From Deltaproteobacteria bacterium (GTDB lineage: Bacteria; Desulfobacterota_D; UBA1144; Nemesobacterales; UBA2774), in the NCBI GenBank assembly GCA_029262275.1, contig JAJCZS010000010.1, forward strand, positions 1 to 64,000: a DNA stretch of 64,000 bases. Direction: 5' to 3'. Shown here piece after piece: positions 8,441 through 18,611 of the stretch (its first letter is position 1; every line of letters starts with the position of its first letter). The translations under genes were made by a program, and so were the position numbers. A model generated the notes under the pieces. That model saw nothing but the letters and a program-made list of their open reading frames with translations, did no database searches and had not been told where the DNA came from.

Positions 8441-9734
8441 CTTCCTCTTCTTCTAGGAGCAGGAGTTCTTTTTCCAGTTCAAAAAGTTTTTTAATAGAAT
8501 CTACGTATAGGGCTCCCATTGAAGTGGAAGATTCCTTTTTAAGATTTGTAAGTGGATTGTGGAGTATTTTTCCTACTATTCTCGACGCCATAAGTTCAAT
8601 AACGTATCTATCTTCTTCTGTTAGACCCTCGAGCTTTTCTAAAGCTTTTTCAAGCTCGCTGTTTTTGATTATTTCAAACCTATTTTTAAGATCTATTATC
8701 GCGGGGACAGCTTTTAACCCTTCGAGCCATATACCAAAAGACTTTTCTACTTGTAAAATAATCTCTTGGGCCTTATTTAAGCTTTGTTTGCGGGTTTTGA
8801 TATTCTCATCCGAAACATTTTTCAAATCATCAATATCATACAAATAAATATCAGAAATATCTTCAATTCTTGGATCAATATCTCTAGGAACAGCTATATC
8901 AATTAAGAACATAGGCTCATTGCTCCTAAGCTTGAGCGCCTCTTTAACGTGTGTGGGTTTTATAATAAAATCCTGAGATCCCGTTGCAGTAATAACAATG
9001 TCTACATCCTTTAAATGATAAAAAACTTCGTCAAAACTTATAGACTTACCGTTTAATTTCTCAGATAATTCGACAGCATTCTCAAATTTGCGGCTAGCTA
9101 TTAACAAATCGCTTATACCTGCTCTAATTAAGTGCTGGGCTGCAATCTCTGCCATCTCCCCTGTTCCAATCAACATTACGGAGCGTCTAGAGAGGTCATC
9201 AAAAATTCTCTTGGCAAGCTCAACCGCCACATAACTGATTGACACAGCATGTGATCCAATTCCTGTCTCTGTTCTAATCTTTTTAGCTACAAAAAATGAA
9301 GTATGGAAAAGCCTATTAAGTATTACTCCGGTTGTTCCCTGGGCGGATGCGACCTTATAAGATTCTTTGACCTGGCCCAAAACTTGAGGCTCTCCAACGA
9401 CCATAGAGTCTATACTTGAAGCTACTGAGAAAAGATGTCTTACAGCCATATGACCAATTGAATAATAAATATGGGGGGAAAAGGTCTCTTTAGGAGTATC
9501 ATGAAACTCTGAGAGAAACTCTTTTATAGTTTCAAGACATAACTCAATGTTTTCTGAAACTGCATATATCTCTACACGATTGCAAGTAGATATAATCACA
9601 CATTCTTCAATGTGGTCTTTATTACTGAGCTGCCTTACTCCTAATTCAAGGCTTTCTTGTGTAAAAGAGAACAGCTCCCTTATCTCAATAGGGGCTGTCT
9701 TATGGCTGATTCCTACAACGACGGCTCTTAGCAT
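8412..9734 (-). CDS. hemA: Glutamyl-tRNA reductase HemA
   Basis: HemA reduces glutamyl-tRNA to glutamate-1-semialdehyde, the first committed step of tetrapyrrole synthesis by the C5 route. The start chosen is ATG 9734 (MLRAVVVGISHKTAPIEIRE), which fits the family; 16 further in-frame codons upstream do not. The catalytic Cys lies in ISTCNRVEIYA (about residue 51). An NADPH domain follows (MLIGTGEMAEIAA) and the C-terminus is a helical dimerisation region. At 440 residues it is of usual length. It precedes hemC and overlaps it, and supplies haem that the cytochromes NrfH and NrfA need. Confidence 0.95.
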   Translation of the reverse strand: MLRAVVVGISHKTAPIEIRELFSFTQESLELGVRQLSNKDHIEECVIISTCNRVEIYAVSENIELCLETIKEFLSEFHDTPKETFSPHIYYSIGHMAVRHLFSVASSIDSMVVGEPQVLGQVKESYKVASAQGTTGVILNRLFHTSFFVAKKIRTETGIGSHAVSISYVAVELAKRIFDDLSRRSVMLIGTGEMAEIAAQHLIRAGISDLLIASRKFENAVELSEKLNGKSISFDEVFYHLKDVDIVITATGSQDFIIKPTHVKEALKLRSNEPMFLIDIAVPRDIDPRIEDISDIYLYDIDDLKNVSDENIKTRKQSLNKAQEIILQVEKSFGIWLEGLKAVPAIIDLKNRFEIIKNSELEKALEKLEGLTEEDRYVIELMASRIVGKILHNPLTNLKKESSTSMGALYVDSIKKLFELEKELLLLEEEEDEAIFQDRN

Positions 9735-9809
9735 TATGTCTTCAATATCCTTAGATAGATAAGAACTATTATATCTTGGCAAATCTAAAAAGCATCTACC
9801 TACAGCAAA

Positions 9810-10367
9810 TTACTTTAAATCCCTACCTATAAAACTTAAAAACTCAGCTCTGGTTCGCTCATCTTTTTTAAATGCACCCCTCATAGAACTGGTCAGCATA
9901 TTAGCTTCTGACTTCTTAACTCCTCTCATAGCCATACAGAGATGATGAGCTTCCACTACTACAGCAACACCTAGCGGATTAAGTTCTTTCATGAGAAACT
10001 CGGCTATTTGCACAGTCATTCGTTCCTGAACCTGAAGCCTACGAGAGAACACCTCAACAATTCTTGGAATCTTGCTGAGCCCAACTACTTTTCCGTTAGG
10101 AATATAAGCTATATTGCATTTTCCAAAGAATGGAAGCAGATGATGCTCACAAAGACTATAAAACTCTATATCCTTTACCACTACCATTTCATCATACTTA
10201 ATATGAAAGATGGCTTCATTTATTACTTCTTTGGGATCCATTTTATATCCGGAGGTTATTTCATGAAACATCCTCTCCATCCGATCAGGAGTACCTTTGA
10301 GCCCCTCCCTCTTAGGATCCTCACCAATCGCTTCTAAAATTTCTTTTATCGCCTTTTTAAAGCTCAT
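9810..10367 (-). CDS. folE: GTP cyclohydrolase I FolE
   Basis: FolE converts GTP to 7,8-dihydroneopterin triphosphate, the entry to folate, biopterin and queuosine. The start chosen is ATG 10367 ([11 protein letters not shown]), giving 185 residues, the usual length. Zinc ligands are seen in [12 protein letters not shown] and [11 protein letters not shown], and the catalytic region in [20 protein letters not shown]. The gene overlaps the end of the adjacent PTPS gene by 11 bases and probably shares its transcript. That adjacency says its product is passed to the two PTPS enzymes. Confidence 0.95.
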   Translation of the reverse strand: MSFKKAIKEILEAIGEDPKREGLKGTPDRMERMFHEITSGYKMDPKEVINEAIFHIKYDEMVVVKDIEFYSLCEHHLLPFFGKCNIAYIPNGKVVGLSKIPRIVEVFSRRLQVQERMTVQIAEFLMKELNPLGVAVVVEAHHLCMAMRGVKKSEANMLTSSMRGAFKKDERTRAEFLSFIGRDLK

Positions 10368-10830
10368 AAGGATAGTTCTCCTCTTCATAGTATTCAAAAT
10401 AGCTATTCGAAGTCTCACTCAGCTTTATATGTATCAATTTGTCACCTAGTTTGGGTTTAAGACTATCCCATATATATTTAGCAATATTCTCACCTGTCGG
10501 CTGCTTTTCTTCAAAATATGGAATTTCAATGTCCAGCCTCCTATGATCAAGCTCATCAATCACCGGAGCCAAAATTCTATCAAGTTCATCCAAATTTATT
10601 ATAGCCCCTGTCTGCGGATCAATGTCCCCCGCCACTCTAACCTGTACGGAGTAATCATGACCATGACCATTTGGGTTTGAGCATGTATCAAATATTTCAA
10701 AATTCTCCTCATCAGACAAAGCTTTAATAAAGAGCCTGTGTCCAGCTGAGAATCTATAAGTTTTTGTGAGGCTTGCGTATTCTTCTATTTTAGTTTCTCC
10801 AGTAATCAACATATAAATCATGTGTTTCAT
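10357..10830 (-). CDS. 6-pyruvoyl-tetrahydropterin synthase/QueD family protein, copy with catalytic Cys
   Basis: This 157-residue protein belongs to the PTPS/QueD family, which acts on dihydroneopterin triphosphate. Zinc-binding histidines are in RFSAGHRL and GHGHDY. The catalytic Cys lies in [11 protein letters not shown], as in animal PTPS and bacterial QueD. The substrate-anchoring Glu is in the C-terminal [12 protein letters not shown] block. It sits between folE and a second PTPS gene and overlaps both. Whether it makes tetrahydropterin or carboxy-tetrahydropterin for queuosine cannot be decided; no queC or queE is in the window. Confidence 0.88.
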   Translation of the reverse strand: MKHMIYMLITGETKIEEYASLTKTYRFSAGHRLFIKALSDEENFEIFDTCSNPNGHGHDYSVQVRVAGDIDPQTGAIINLDELDRILAPVIDELDHRRLDIEIPYFEEKQPTGENIAKYIWDSLKPKLGDKLIHIKLSETSNSYFEYYEEENYPYEL

Positions 10831-11212
10831 AGAGCCTTACTCTATATAGTGAGCACTTGGAATTATGTTTTAACTTCTCTTCGAGTAAATCCCACAGAAC
10901 TTTTGCTATGTTCTCAGTTGTAGGGACAATATCTTTAAAATGGGGGTTGTCATCGTTTAGATGTTTATGATCGAAATCTAGGAGCACATCATTCATTACT
11001 GACTTGAGTTCATAGAGGTTTATTATCATCCCAGTCTCCGGGTCAACCTCCCCTTCAACCGTAACCTCAAGGTCATAGTTATGACCGTGACCATAGGGAC
11101 CTGCTGACTTGCCGAACACGGAGACATTCTTCTCTTCACTCCACTTTGGATTCCAATAGCGGTGTGAAGCTGAGAACTCCATCTTTTTTGTTAACAGTTT
11201 CTTAAATCCCAT
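10790..11212 (-). CDS. 6-pyruvoyl-tetrahydropterin synthase-like protein lacking the catalytic Cys
   Basis: The 140-residue protein aligns along its length with the neighbouring PTPS copy. It keeps the zinc histidines (EFSASHRYW, GHGHNYDLEV) and the C-terminal [11 protein letters not shown] block. At the catalytic position it has FGKSAGPYGHGH, with Ser where FGKC-type enzymes have Cys. It overlaps the next PTPS gene by 41 bases. Possibilities include an altered reaction, a lyase acting without the thiol, or a structural partner of the Cys-bearing copy. It is the first gene of the leftward pterin-haem run. Confidence 0.85.
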   Translation of the reverse strand: MGFKKLLTKKMEFSASHRYWNPKWSEEKNVSVFGKSAGPYGHGHNYDLEVTVEGEVDPETGMIINLYELKSVMNDVLLDFDHKHLNDDNPHFKDIVPTTENIAKVLWDLLEEKLKHNSKCSLYRVRLYETHDLYVDYWRN

Positions 11213-11306
11213 AGTTCTAAAACCCTTTCAAAGTCGAATAGGATAGCATAGTTAGAACACTGTACAACTTCCAATGTACAGGTGTGTGAGGTAATATTTT
11301 ATATGA

Positions 11307-14300
11307 ATGGAAAGTCACAGCTCCCCAAATAGACTGGACGAGATAGTAAAGAGTCTTATTAAAAAGAAGAATAAGTACATATTTTTAAAAGACACGTCCA
11401 TAATTGCTATAATCTTTTTCATATCTGCTGCAATAGCTTCAATTTTCTCATTATTCTCCTCAAATCCTCACTACTATGCTTTATTAAAGATTTTTGTTCT
11501 ACTGATAATAATTTTAGCTATAGCAAAGACAATCGTTTTACCTCTACTAAGAAAAGCTCCTAAAACAAATATTTTTGAAGACCTCGACAACATATCCAAT
11601 GGGCTGGGAGAAGATACTCTAAGTGCCATTGAGCTCAAGCACAATATCACAAATTCTTCCATATTAGGCACATCAAAAGAGCTGGCCCTTGCTCATATTG
11701 ATAAAACTACTACAAGACTCGGATCACTAGACCTTTCATCCTTTTATCCCCTTAGTAGTCTTAGAAAACACCTAATTGTTGCTACAGCAGGATTTATATT
11801 CGCCTCACTTGCTGTGATACTTATACCGGGAAGCTTTCAGGGATATTTATTCAGCTTTAACCTGACTCCTTTGAAAACAGGTGCTCATCTTGAGCTTGCC
11901 GACATAGAGATAACACTTAGATATCCAGATTACACAAAACTTCCTCCCCAAATAATTAAAGGCACTAAAGGCGATATAAGTACAATTAAAGGAACCACCG
12001 TAAAATTCCAAGCAGAGCCAGTAAGTTCTTTCGAGAAAGGCTCTCTCATAATAGAAAATGGCATTTCTGTACCTGTAACAAAAGCAGACGGTAAAATCCA
12101 AGCCGAATTTACGGTACTTGGTAGCGGCAGTTTTATCATAAAAGAATCTTCTAAAGATATTAGCTCGGAGACCATTAAGATTATAGCGAAAGAAGATAAT
12201 GACCCAGTAGTTAAAATAAGCAGCCCTCTAGGTGATGTAGTAGAACTTGGTTCAGAGGAGCAGATGGACATATTCTATGAAGCTGAAGATGATTTTAGTA
12301 TCTCCAAATTAACACTTTCATGGGAAAACCAGAGAGAGCAATCAGAGCTGCCTATAAAAATAAGAGACCAGGATGTAAATGTTGTCGAGGGGAGACTCAC
12401 ATGGGGACCAAGAGGGATTAACCCTGCTGATGGAGATACAATCAAATTAAAAGTCTTAGCATATGACAATGACACTATTTCAGGACCTAAAGTTGGGATT
12501 TCCAATTCTATCACAATAAAACTAAAAGACGCCCGCTCTAAACACAAAGAAACACTCAATTTTGCTGAACAGTTAATGGAAGAACTCATAGATATTCTGG
12601 GTGATGAAATCAATATCTCATCTATAAGAAATAAGGATATGTCAGCTCAGAGCCCAAAATCTCCCCCCAAGCTTATTGATGAAGACAAAATAATCAAGGA
12701 GCAAAAAGAACTAACAAAGAAGATCGAGCATGCGAAAGGTACTCTAGATATCACAATATCGAGTATGAAAGAGGATGAGTATTCAGATTTCACTAATTTT
12801 GTAGCACTATCAAATATGGAAGTCAGAATAAATGCGCTTCTAGGAGAAAGAAAGCATATTATTGAGTCATTTGTAAAGCTGGATATCGGAAGACTAGACA
12901 GGCTTATGAAAAGAGAGATTGTCGAGTTTGAAGACGACATACTGTTTTTAGACTCACTAATTAAAGGTAATCAGCTAAGGGATTCCCTAGTCTCAAGCAA
13001 TGATTTACTTAGTGAATACAGCGAATTGTCCGAGCTCTTGAAACAACTCGAAGAAGAAGACGGAAAAGGGGAGCTAGAACAAAAGATTCAAGAAAAACTA
13101 AATCAAATTAAGGATCTTATGTCACAGTTAGCTAAAAAGATGGACGGACTTAGTGGAGAGATACAGGAAGGCTTTTTAAACCAGGACGCTTTTGAAGCTG
13201 CAAACATGCAAGATCAATTGGACCAAATAGCGAAGCTCGCACAAGAAGGCAAAGTCCAAGAGGCTCTCGACATGTTAGCAGGTATGGCTAAGAGTCTTCA
13301 AAACATGATGGCATCTCTGGAAAACGGTATGCAGTCTTTTGGCTCTTCCATGATGGGTGAGGGAATGTCTAAATTAAATGAATTACTATCACGCATAGGG
13401 GAGATAGAAAAACAAGAGTCTATACTCAGAGACAATACTGGGGAGTTCAAGAAATCTTTGTTGGATAATACAACCTTAGACACATACAACCCTAGAGAGT
13501 TCATAGATAAAGAAATAAAGAAAGTTCAAAAACTTACAGAAAACCTAAAAGAAGTAAGAGCTAAGACATTAAAAGACTCACCCTCACAAAGTAATCCTCA
13601 AAGTGCTTATTTAATAGAGAAAATGATAGAGAAAACCCAGCAGCTAAATAACTGGCTAAAGGCAATGGACCTTGATGAGGCCCAGAAGAACGCAAAAAGC
13701 ATAGAAGAAAGCACTCAAGGACTAAGAGATATGAGTAACCATAATTTTGCTAACTTAGGTAAAGCATCCGAAGAAATCAATAGAGCTGACAGGCTTGCTA
13801 AAGAAATTAAAAGCGACCTTGATAGGTTCAATGCTCAAATGTTAAAAGGCAGCCAATTTGGTAAAATGGCCGAAAGACAAGATGAAATAGAAACTGAGAC
13901 GGAGGGTCTAACCAAAGAGCTGTCTGAGGCTGAGAGCGGACTTTTTGCTAGCCCAGACATTGGGAAGAATCTAGAGCAAGCTAGGGATTTTATGGAAAAT
14001 GCATCTGAGGACCTCCGTGGAAGACAAATCTCAAAAGCCATGTCCAATCAAGATGAGGCCCTAAAAGCTCTAAGGGAAGCAAAAGAACAAGCACAGCAGA
14101 TGCTTCAGCAAATGCAAATGAGTGCCAAGGGCAATGGAATGCCTACACCGATGATGCTCGGGCAGCAGAGGCAATCTGGCGGCACACAGGGAGCTGATAA
14201 TAGATACGTTGAGATCCCTCAAATTGATGAAGCCAATATAGGGAAGGAATATAAACAAAGAATTTTAGAGGCTATGAAAGGGGGCTCACCCCAGGGTTAT

Positions 14301-14342
14301 ATTGAGCTTAACAAAAAGTATTACGACAGGATCATTAAATGA
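11307..14342 (+). CDS. Large DUF4175-like membrane protein
   Basis: The 1011-residue protein has two N-terminal membrane helices (about 28-48 and 58-80), a third at about 155-178, then an extracytoplasmic part with beta-rich segments (about 190-420) and a long Gln/Glu/Lys-rich coiled-coil region (about 450-970). This layout and its position with a MoxR ATPase match DUF4175 proteins of the MoxR/BatA-type envelope operons. The function of those systems is poorly known; links to chaperoning, metal insertion or envelope stress have been proposed. It is the first gene of a three-gene operon, coupled by ATGA to the next. Confidence 0.72.
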   Translation: MESHSSPNRLDEIVKSLIKKKNKYIFLKDTSIIAIIFFISAAIASIFSLFSSNPHYYALLKIFVLLIIILAIAKTIVLPLLRKAPKTNIFEDLDNISNGLGEDTLSAIELKHNITNSSILGTSKELALAHIDKTTTRLGSLDLSSFYPLSSLRKHLIVATAGFIFASLAVILIPGSFQGYLFSFNLTPLKTGAHLELADIEITLRYPDYTKLPPQIIKGTKGDISTIKGTTVKFQAEPVSSFEKGSLIIENGISVPVTKADGKIQAEFTVLGSGSFIIKESSKDISSETIKIIAKEDNDPVVKISSPLGDVVELGSEEQMDIFYEAEDDFSISKLTLSWENQREQSELPIKIRDQDVNVVEGRLTWGPRGINPADGDTIKLKVLAYDNDTISGPKVGISNSITIKLKDARSKHKETLNFAEQLMEELIDILGDEINISSIRNKDMSAQSPKSPPKLIDEDKIIKEQKELTKKIEHAKGTLDITISSMKEDEYSDFTNFVALSNMEVRINALLGERKHIIESFVKLDIGRLDRLMKREIVEFEDDILFLDSLIKGNQLRDSLVSSNDLLSEYSELSELLKQLEEEDGKGELEQKIQEKLNQIKDLMSQLAKKMDGLSGEIQEGFLNQDAFEAANMQDQLDQIAKLAQEGKVQEALDMLAGMAKSLQNMMASLENGMQSFGSSMMGEGMSKLNELLSRIGEIEKQESILRDNTGEFKKSLLDNTTLDTYNPREFIDKEIKKVQKLTENLKEVRAKTLKDSPSQSNPQSAYLIEKMIEKTQQLNNWLKAMDLDEAQKNAKSIEESTQGLRDMSNHNFANLGKASEEINRADRLAKEIKSDLDRFNAQMLKGSQFGKMAERQDEIETETEGLTKELSEAESGLFASPDIGKNLEQARDFMENASEDLRGRQISKAMSNQDEALKALREAKEQAQQMLQQMQMSAKGNGMPTPMMLGQQRQSGGTQGADNRYVEIPQIDEANIGKEYKQRILEAMKGGSPQGYIELNKKYYDRIIK

Positions 14343-15955
14343 AATTGAAATCTAATCTAATTCTACTTGTCCTATTTATGTCTTTTTTCTTTAGCGGAAT
14401 ATGGTCAGCAAACTCTGCCGAAATAGACGAGCTTTTAGAACAAGTTGAAAATGATATTAAAACATGGCAAATCAGCCGCGCTTCAGATTCCATTGATCAG
14501 GCGCTTGCTATTGCAAGTTCAGAGGAAGAAATATATCGCTCGTCCTATCTAAAGGCTCTCGTCGATTTTTATAGCGGTAATTACCAAGGAGCTAAAAACT
14601 ACGGAGAGAAAGCACGCTCAAATAAAGAGTTGGAAGAGGCTGATTTCATAAATTTCATCATAGCAGCATCTGACCAAGTACCAGAATTTAAAGAAATACA
14701 ATCTGAGAACTTTAAAATTCGCTATGCACATCCCAAGGACATTATACTCGCCGAATATGCGAGTGATGTCTTGGAAAAATCACGTTTTGAGATTGGAGTT
14801 GACCTAGAAGCTTATCCAAAAGAGCCGATAATTGTAGAAATATATCCAGATATGAAAAGCTTTACTCTCGCATCAACTCTGCCGGCTGAAAATGTGGAGA
14901 AAACAGGTGTTGTAGGTATTTGCAAATTCAATCGCATAATGATTCTATCCCCTAGATTGCTCCCCAAGGGCTATACTTGGGCAGACACATTGGCTCATGA
15001 ATACGTTCACCATGTGTTGTTTGTAAAAAGCGAAAATACTGTTCCGGTCTGGCTTCATGAAGGAATAGCAAAGTTCGAGGAGAAAAGATGGAAAGAGAAA
15101 GAGAGCAATGTTATAAGCCCTTTCTATGAAACGATACTATCCGAAGCATTAGAGAAAGATAATCTTGTGCCTATAGAAAAAATGCACCCTTCTCTTGCAA
15201 TGCTGGAGAGCGCACGTGAAGCACAGCTTGCCTTTGCTCAGTCAGGCACTATGGTTAGCCATTTGGTAGATAACTGGGGACCAGATGCTCTAGTTGATCT
15301 TGTAGATTCAATGAGAGAAACAGACGATTATAAATTAGCAATAGAAAAAGTTACCAATCTAGAGTTTCCTCTATTTTATGACTCATGGGAGAAAGATCTT
15401 CGCTCTAAAAATCTAGAGCAAAAAATTCCAGATGTGAGAGTTAAAGGAGTGAGGATTAAAAACACCGAGAAGAATTCATCTGACGGCAGTGAAGATTTGA
15501 TAGATATAGATGATAATAGGGCAAGAGACTACACAAGATTGGGAGATCTCCTAAAACAAAGGGGAAGATTAAATCCCGCAAGCTATGAGTATGAGAAAGC
15601 ACTTTCACTTGATCCCTACTCCCCAATTATATCAAGTAGGCTTGCATCCACATTGAACTCTATTGGCGAGAGCAAAAAAGCTAGAGAAGTTCTATACCCC
15701 ATACTTGATTTCTATCCCAATCATGTGGATATACATATGATCCTTGGGAGGATATATTTAGATGAGGGAAATTTTAATAAAGCTCAACAAGAATATCTAA
15801 CAGCAGTTTATATAAATCCCTACAATCCTGAGGTACATGAGTCTTTAATTGTACTCTACGATAAACTAGGACAGCCGGAACTTAGAGAAAGAGAAGAAAG
15901 ATTTCTAAAATTACTACTTAACGAGGGAACCGAAGATGGAAAACAATCAGAGTAA
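14339..15955 (+). CDS. Exported gluzincin-like metallopeptidase with TPR repeats
   Basis: The 538-residue protein begins with a signal peptide (about 1-27). A zinc-peptidase core carries HEYVH (His220, Glu221, His224) and, 17 residues after the second His, WLHEGIA with Glu241 as a likely third ligand; this is the gluzincin (peptidase MA-like) pattern. The C-terminal third (about 390-520) has TPR repeats such as LLKQRGRLNPASYEYEKALSLDP. It overlaps the DUF4175 gene by ATGA and the MoxR gene by 20 bases, so all three are co-translated. It probably acts in the periplasm with that membrane complex; the substrate is unknown. Confidence 0.8.
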   Translation: MKLKSNLILLVLFMSFFFSGIWSANSAEIDELLEQVENDIKTWQISRASDSIDQALAIASSEEEIYRSSYLKALVDFYSGNYQGAKNYGEKARSNKELEEADFINFIIAASDQVPEFKEIQSENFKIRYAHPKDIILAEYASDVLEKSRFEIGVDLEAYPKEPIIVEIYPDMKSFTLASTLPAENVEKTGVVGICKFNRIMILSPRLLPKGYTWADTLAHEYVHHVLFVKSENTVPVWLHEGIAKFEEKRWKEKESNVISPFYETILSEALEKDNLVPIEKMHPSLAMLESAREAQLAFAQSGTMVSHLVDNWGPDALVDLVDSMRETDDYKLAIEKVTNLEFPLFYDSWEKDLRSKNLEQKIPDVRVKGVRIKNTEKNSSDGSEDLIDIDDNRARDYTRLGDLLKQRGRLNPASYEYEKALSLDPYSPIISSRLASTLNSIGESKKAREVLYPILDFYPNHVDIHMILGRIYLDEGNFNKAQQEYLTAVYINPYNPEVHESLIVLYDKLGQPELREREERFLKLLLNEGTEDGKQSE

Positions 15956-16964
15956 TGAACAAGACAGAGAGAAGGTTCAAGAGCTTTCTCGCATTAAAGA
16001 TGAAGTCGTATCAGAAATAGGCAAGGTCATTATAGGCCAAGAAAAGGTAGTTGAGCTACTCTTGATATCACTTATGTCCTCTGGGCATTCACTATTTGTA
16101 GGAGTCCCAGGACTAGCCAAAACGCTCCTGGTGAGCACATTATCTGACGTGTTAAGCCTCAAATTCAACCGCGTACAGTTTACACCTGATTTAATGCCTT
16201 CAGACATAACAGGGTCTGAAGTTTTAGAAAAAGATGATATATCAGATAAAAGATTCTTTAGGTTTATTCACGGCCCGATATTTTGCAATATTTTACTTGC
16301 CGATGAGATAAACAGAGCTTCTCCCAAGACTCAGGCCGCCCTTCTTCAAGCGATGCAAGAGAAGAAAGTCACGGTTGGTGGAGAAACATATACGATTGCT
16401 CCTCCATTTTTGGTATTCGCAACTCAAAACCCGATTGAGCAAGAGGGTACATATCCCCTACCTGAAGCTGAGCTTGATAGATTCATGTTCCAAATTGACG
16501 TTACATACCCTTCTTATGATGAAGAGTTAGAGATAGTAAAAACCACTACAGGAACCTACAAACCAGAGCTTAAAAAAATTCTGGATTCTGCAAAAATCAG
16601 TGAGTTTCAAAACCTAGTACACAGGGTCCCTGTCTCAGACCATGTTGCCTCTTATGCTGTTAAAGTAGCTAGAGCTACAAGGCCGGATGACCCTAGCACT
16701 TCAGAGTCTATTAAAAATGGGCTTGCTTGGGGAGTAGGCCCAAGAGCGTCTCAATATCTCATCTTTGGAAGCAAAGCAAGGGCTGTGCTAAATGGAAGAT
16801 ACACACCAACTATAGAGGACGTAAGGGCAATAGCCCCTTCTGTGCTAAAACATAGGGTTGTATTAAATTTTAGAGCTGAGGCAGAAGGTATCAAACCAGA
16901 AGAGATTATTCAGGAAATACTAGACGGAATCCATCATCAGGATTCTGATCGAGCTCAGGCTTAG
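15936..16964 (+). CDS. MoxR-family AAA+ ATPase
   Basis: The 342-residue protein has a Walker A (GVPGLAKT), Walker B (ILLADEINRASPKTQAALLQAMQE), the ATQNPIEQEGTYPLPEAELDRF segment with sensor residues, and a C-terminal lid domain. MoxR ATPases work as chaperones with von Willebrand factor A proteins. Here the usual DUF58 and BatA-type partners are not adjacent but are found at 31.45-34.28 kb. Its 3' end overlaps the 3' end of the convergent nuoM by 59 coding bases. Confidence 0.93.
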   Translation: MENNQSNEQDREKVQELSRIKDEVVSEIGKVIIGQEKVVELLLISLMSSGHSLFVGVPGLAKTLLVSTLSDVLSLKFNRVQFTPDLMPSDITGSEVLEKDDISDKRFFRFIHGPIFCNILLADEINRASPKTQAALLQAMQEKKVTVGGETYTIAPPFLVFATQNPIEQEGTYPLPEAELDRFMFQIDVTYPSYDEELEIVKTTTGTYKPELKKILDSAKISEFQNLVHRVPVSDHVASYAVKVARATRPDDPSTSESIKNGLAWGVGPRASQYLIFGSKARAVLNGRYTPTIEDVRAIAPSVLKHRVVLNFRAEAEGIKPEEIIQEILDGIHHQDSDRAQA

Positions 16965-18489
16965 CAGCGGGCATCATCTCGCTAAATTTAGTATTAAGCA
17001 AAGATTCTACTGAAGGCTCAATCCTCTCTAAAAATGGTTTGGGATAAATACCCATCACAAACATCATAATAGCAAGTGGAAGTATAACGATTATTTCTCT
17101 TAAATTTATATCCTTGAGTACTTTATTGGCTGCATTATTTAGTGGGCCGAGAAATACTCTTTGGTATGCCCAAAGCATGTAGATTGCTCCTAGGATGATA
17201 CCAGTTGCTCCAAGAGCAGCATAAATCCAATTAAATTCAAAAGCTCCAAGTAAAATTAAAAACTCTCCGACAAAGCCGTTCAATAGCGGAAGTCCTATGG
17301 AGGAGAGTGTTGCCAGCATGAAAAATGCTGCAAATATAGGCATCACTTTTGCAATACCGCCAAAGTCAGCAATTTTCTTTGTATGCCTTCTGTCATATAC
17401 CATGCCAACCAAAATAAACAGTGCACCTGTGGAAATTCCATGGTTTATCATCTGATATATTCCACCTTGAACACCTTGAATGTTCAAAACGAAAATACCA
17501 AGCATCACGAGACCCAGGTGACTCACACTTGAGTACGCAACCAGTTTTTTGAGATCCTTCTGAGCAAATGCCACCATGGCACCGTAGATAACCCCAATAA
17601 TCGCAATGGCAATGAGTATGGGAAGGTATTCCATAAATGCATCAGGGAAAATCGGCATCAAGAACCTAAGAAATCCATATGTTCCCATTTTAAGAAGAAC
17701 TCCAGCAAGAATCACACTTCCTGCTGTTGGAGCTTCAACATGCGCATCAGGCAGCCATGTATGGAACGGAAACATAGGTACTTTGATTGCAAAAGCCAAA
17801 AAGAATGCAAGAAAAGCCAAACCCTGAGGGCTCAATATACCATCAAACGGTATGCTCAGTTTATAGAAATCAAGCACACTCATCGAAGCGCTTCCAAACT
17901 GTTCAACGTGAAGGAAGAACAGAAACAGAATCGCTATAAGCATAAGAGCGCTTCCAAAAGCAGTATAGATAAAAAACTTTATCGCAGCATAAATTCTTCT
18001 CTCTGTACCCCATATTCCAATAATAAAATACATGGGGATAAGAACAGCTTCCCAGAAAATAAAGAAGAGAATCATATCTAGCGCAACAAATGTCCCTATC
18101 AAGGCTGTCTGCAGAACAAGCATCAATATCAAAAACCCTTTCATGCTTTTATGAATAGAATGCCAGGAAGCTAAAATAGTAATAGGCATTATGAAGGTTG
18201 TAAGTAGTACTAGGAATAGACTTATACCATCAAGTCCAACAAAATAGCTTATTCCCAAACTCTCTATCCAGGGAACTTTTTGTACAAACTGCATAGCCGC
18301 ACTACCGCTTTCAAAGTTGGTAAATAAGGGAATAGAAATTAAAAATTCTATAAGAGTAACAATTAAAGCACCAATCTTGATTGATTCGTCAGAATTCTCA
18401 TATAAATAAGAAAGGAAAATGATAATCGGAATCCCTAAGAGTGGGAAGAATATTATCAGTGAGAGATTGCCGCTAAGAAGCGATTCCAT
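16906..18489 (-). CDS. nuoM: NADH-quinone oxidoreductase subunit M (NuoM)
   Basis: NuoM is one of the antiporter-like proton-pumping subunits of respiratory complex I in the inner membrane. The 527-residue protein has about 14 membrane helices. The key acidic residue is in FFIFWEAVLIPMYFIIG, and conserved charged or polar residues lie in FPFHTWLPDAHVEAPTAGSV and LLKMGTYGFLRF. No other nuo genes flank it, although nuoM normally sits between nuoL and nuoN. Its C-terminal codons overlap those of the MoxR gene on the other strand by 59 bases. A stand-alone copy may serve complex I encoded elsewhere or another antiporter complex. Confidence 0.93.
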   Translation of the reverse strand: MESLLSGNLSLIIFFPLLGIPIIIFLSYLYENSDESIKIGALIVTLIEFLISIPLFTNFESGSAAMQFVQKVPWIESLGISYFVGLDGISLFLVLLTTFIMPITILASWHSIHKSMKGFLILMLVLQTALIGTFVALDMILFFIFWEAVLIPMYFIIGIWGTERRIYAAIKFFIYTAFGSALMLIAILFLFFLHVEQFGSASMSVLDFYKLSIPFDGILSPQGLAFLAFFLAFAIKVPMFPFHTWLPDAHVEAPTAGSVILAGVLLKMGTYGFLRFLMPIFPDAFMEYLPILIAIAIIGVIYGAMVAFAQKDLKKLVAYSSVSHLGLVMLGIFVLNIQGVQGGIYQMINHGISTGALFILVGMVYDRRHTKKIADFGGIAKVMPIFAAFFMLATLSSIGLPLLNGFVGEFLILLGAFEFNWIYAALGATGIILGAIYMLWAYQRVFLGPLNNAANKVLKDINLREIIVILPLAIMMFVMGIYPKPFLERIEPSVESLLNTKFSEMMPAAKPELDQNPDDGFRLVFPE

Positions 18490-18611
18490 GTTAGTAGATT
18501 GTATCCTTTTTTAAAGTGAATGAAAGCTAGAATTTATGGGCTGTAAATATACTATAGTAGAGGGATGTTTCAAGAATTAAAGTAAATATACAGAAAGAAC
18601 ATTATTGGATA

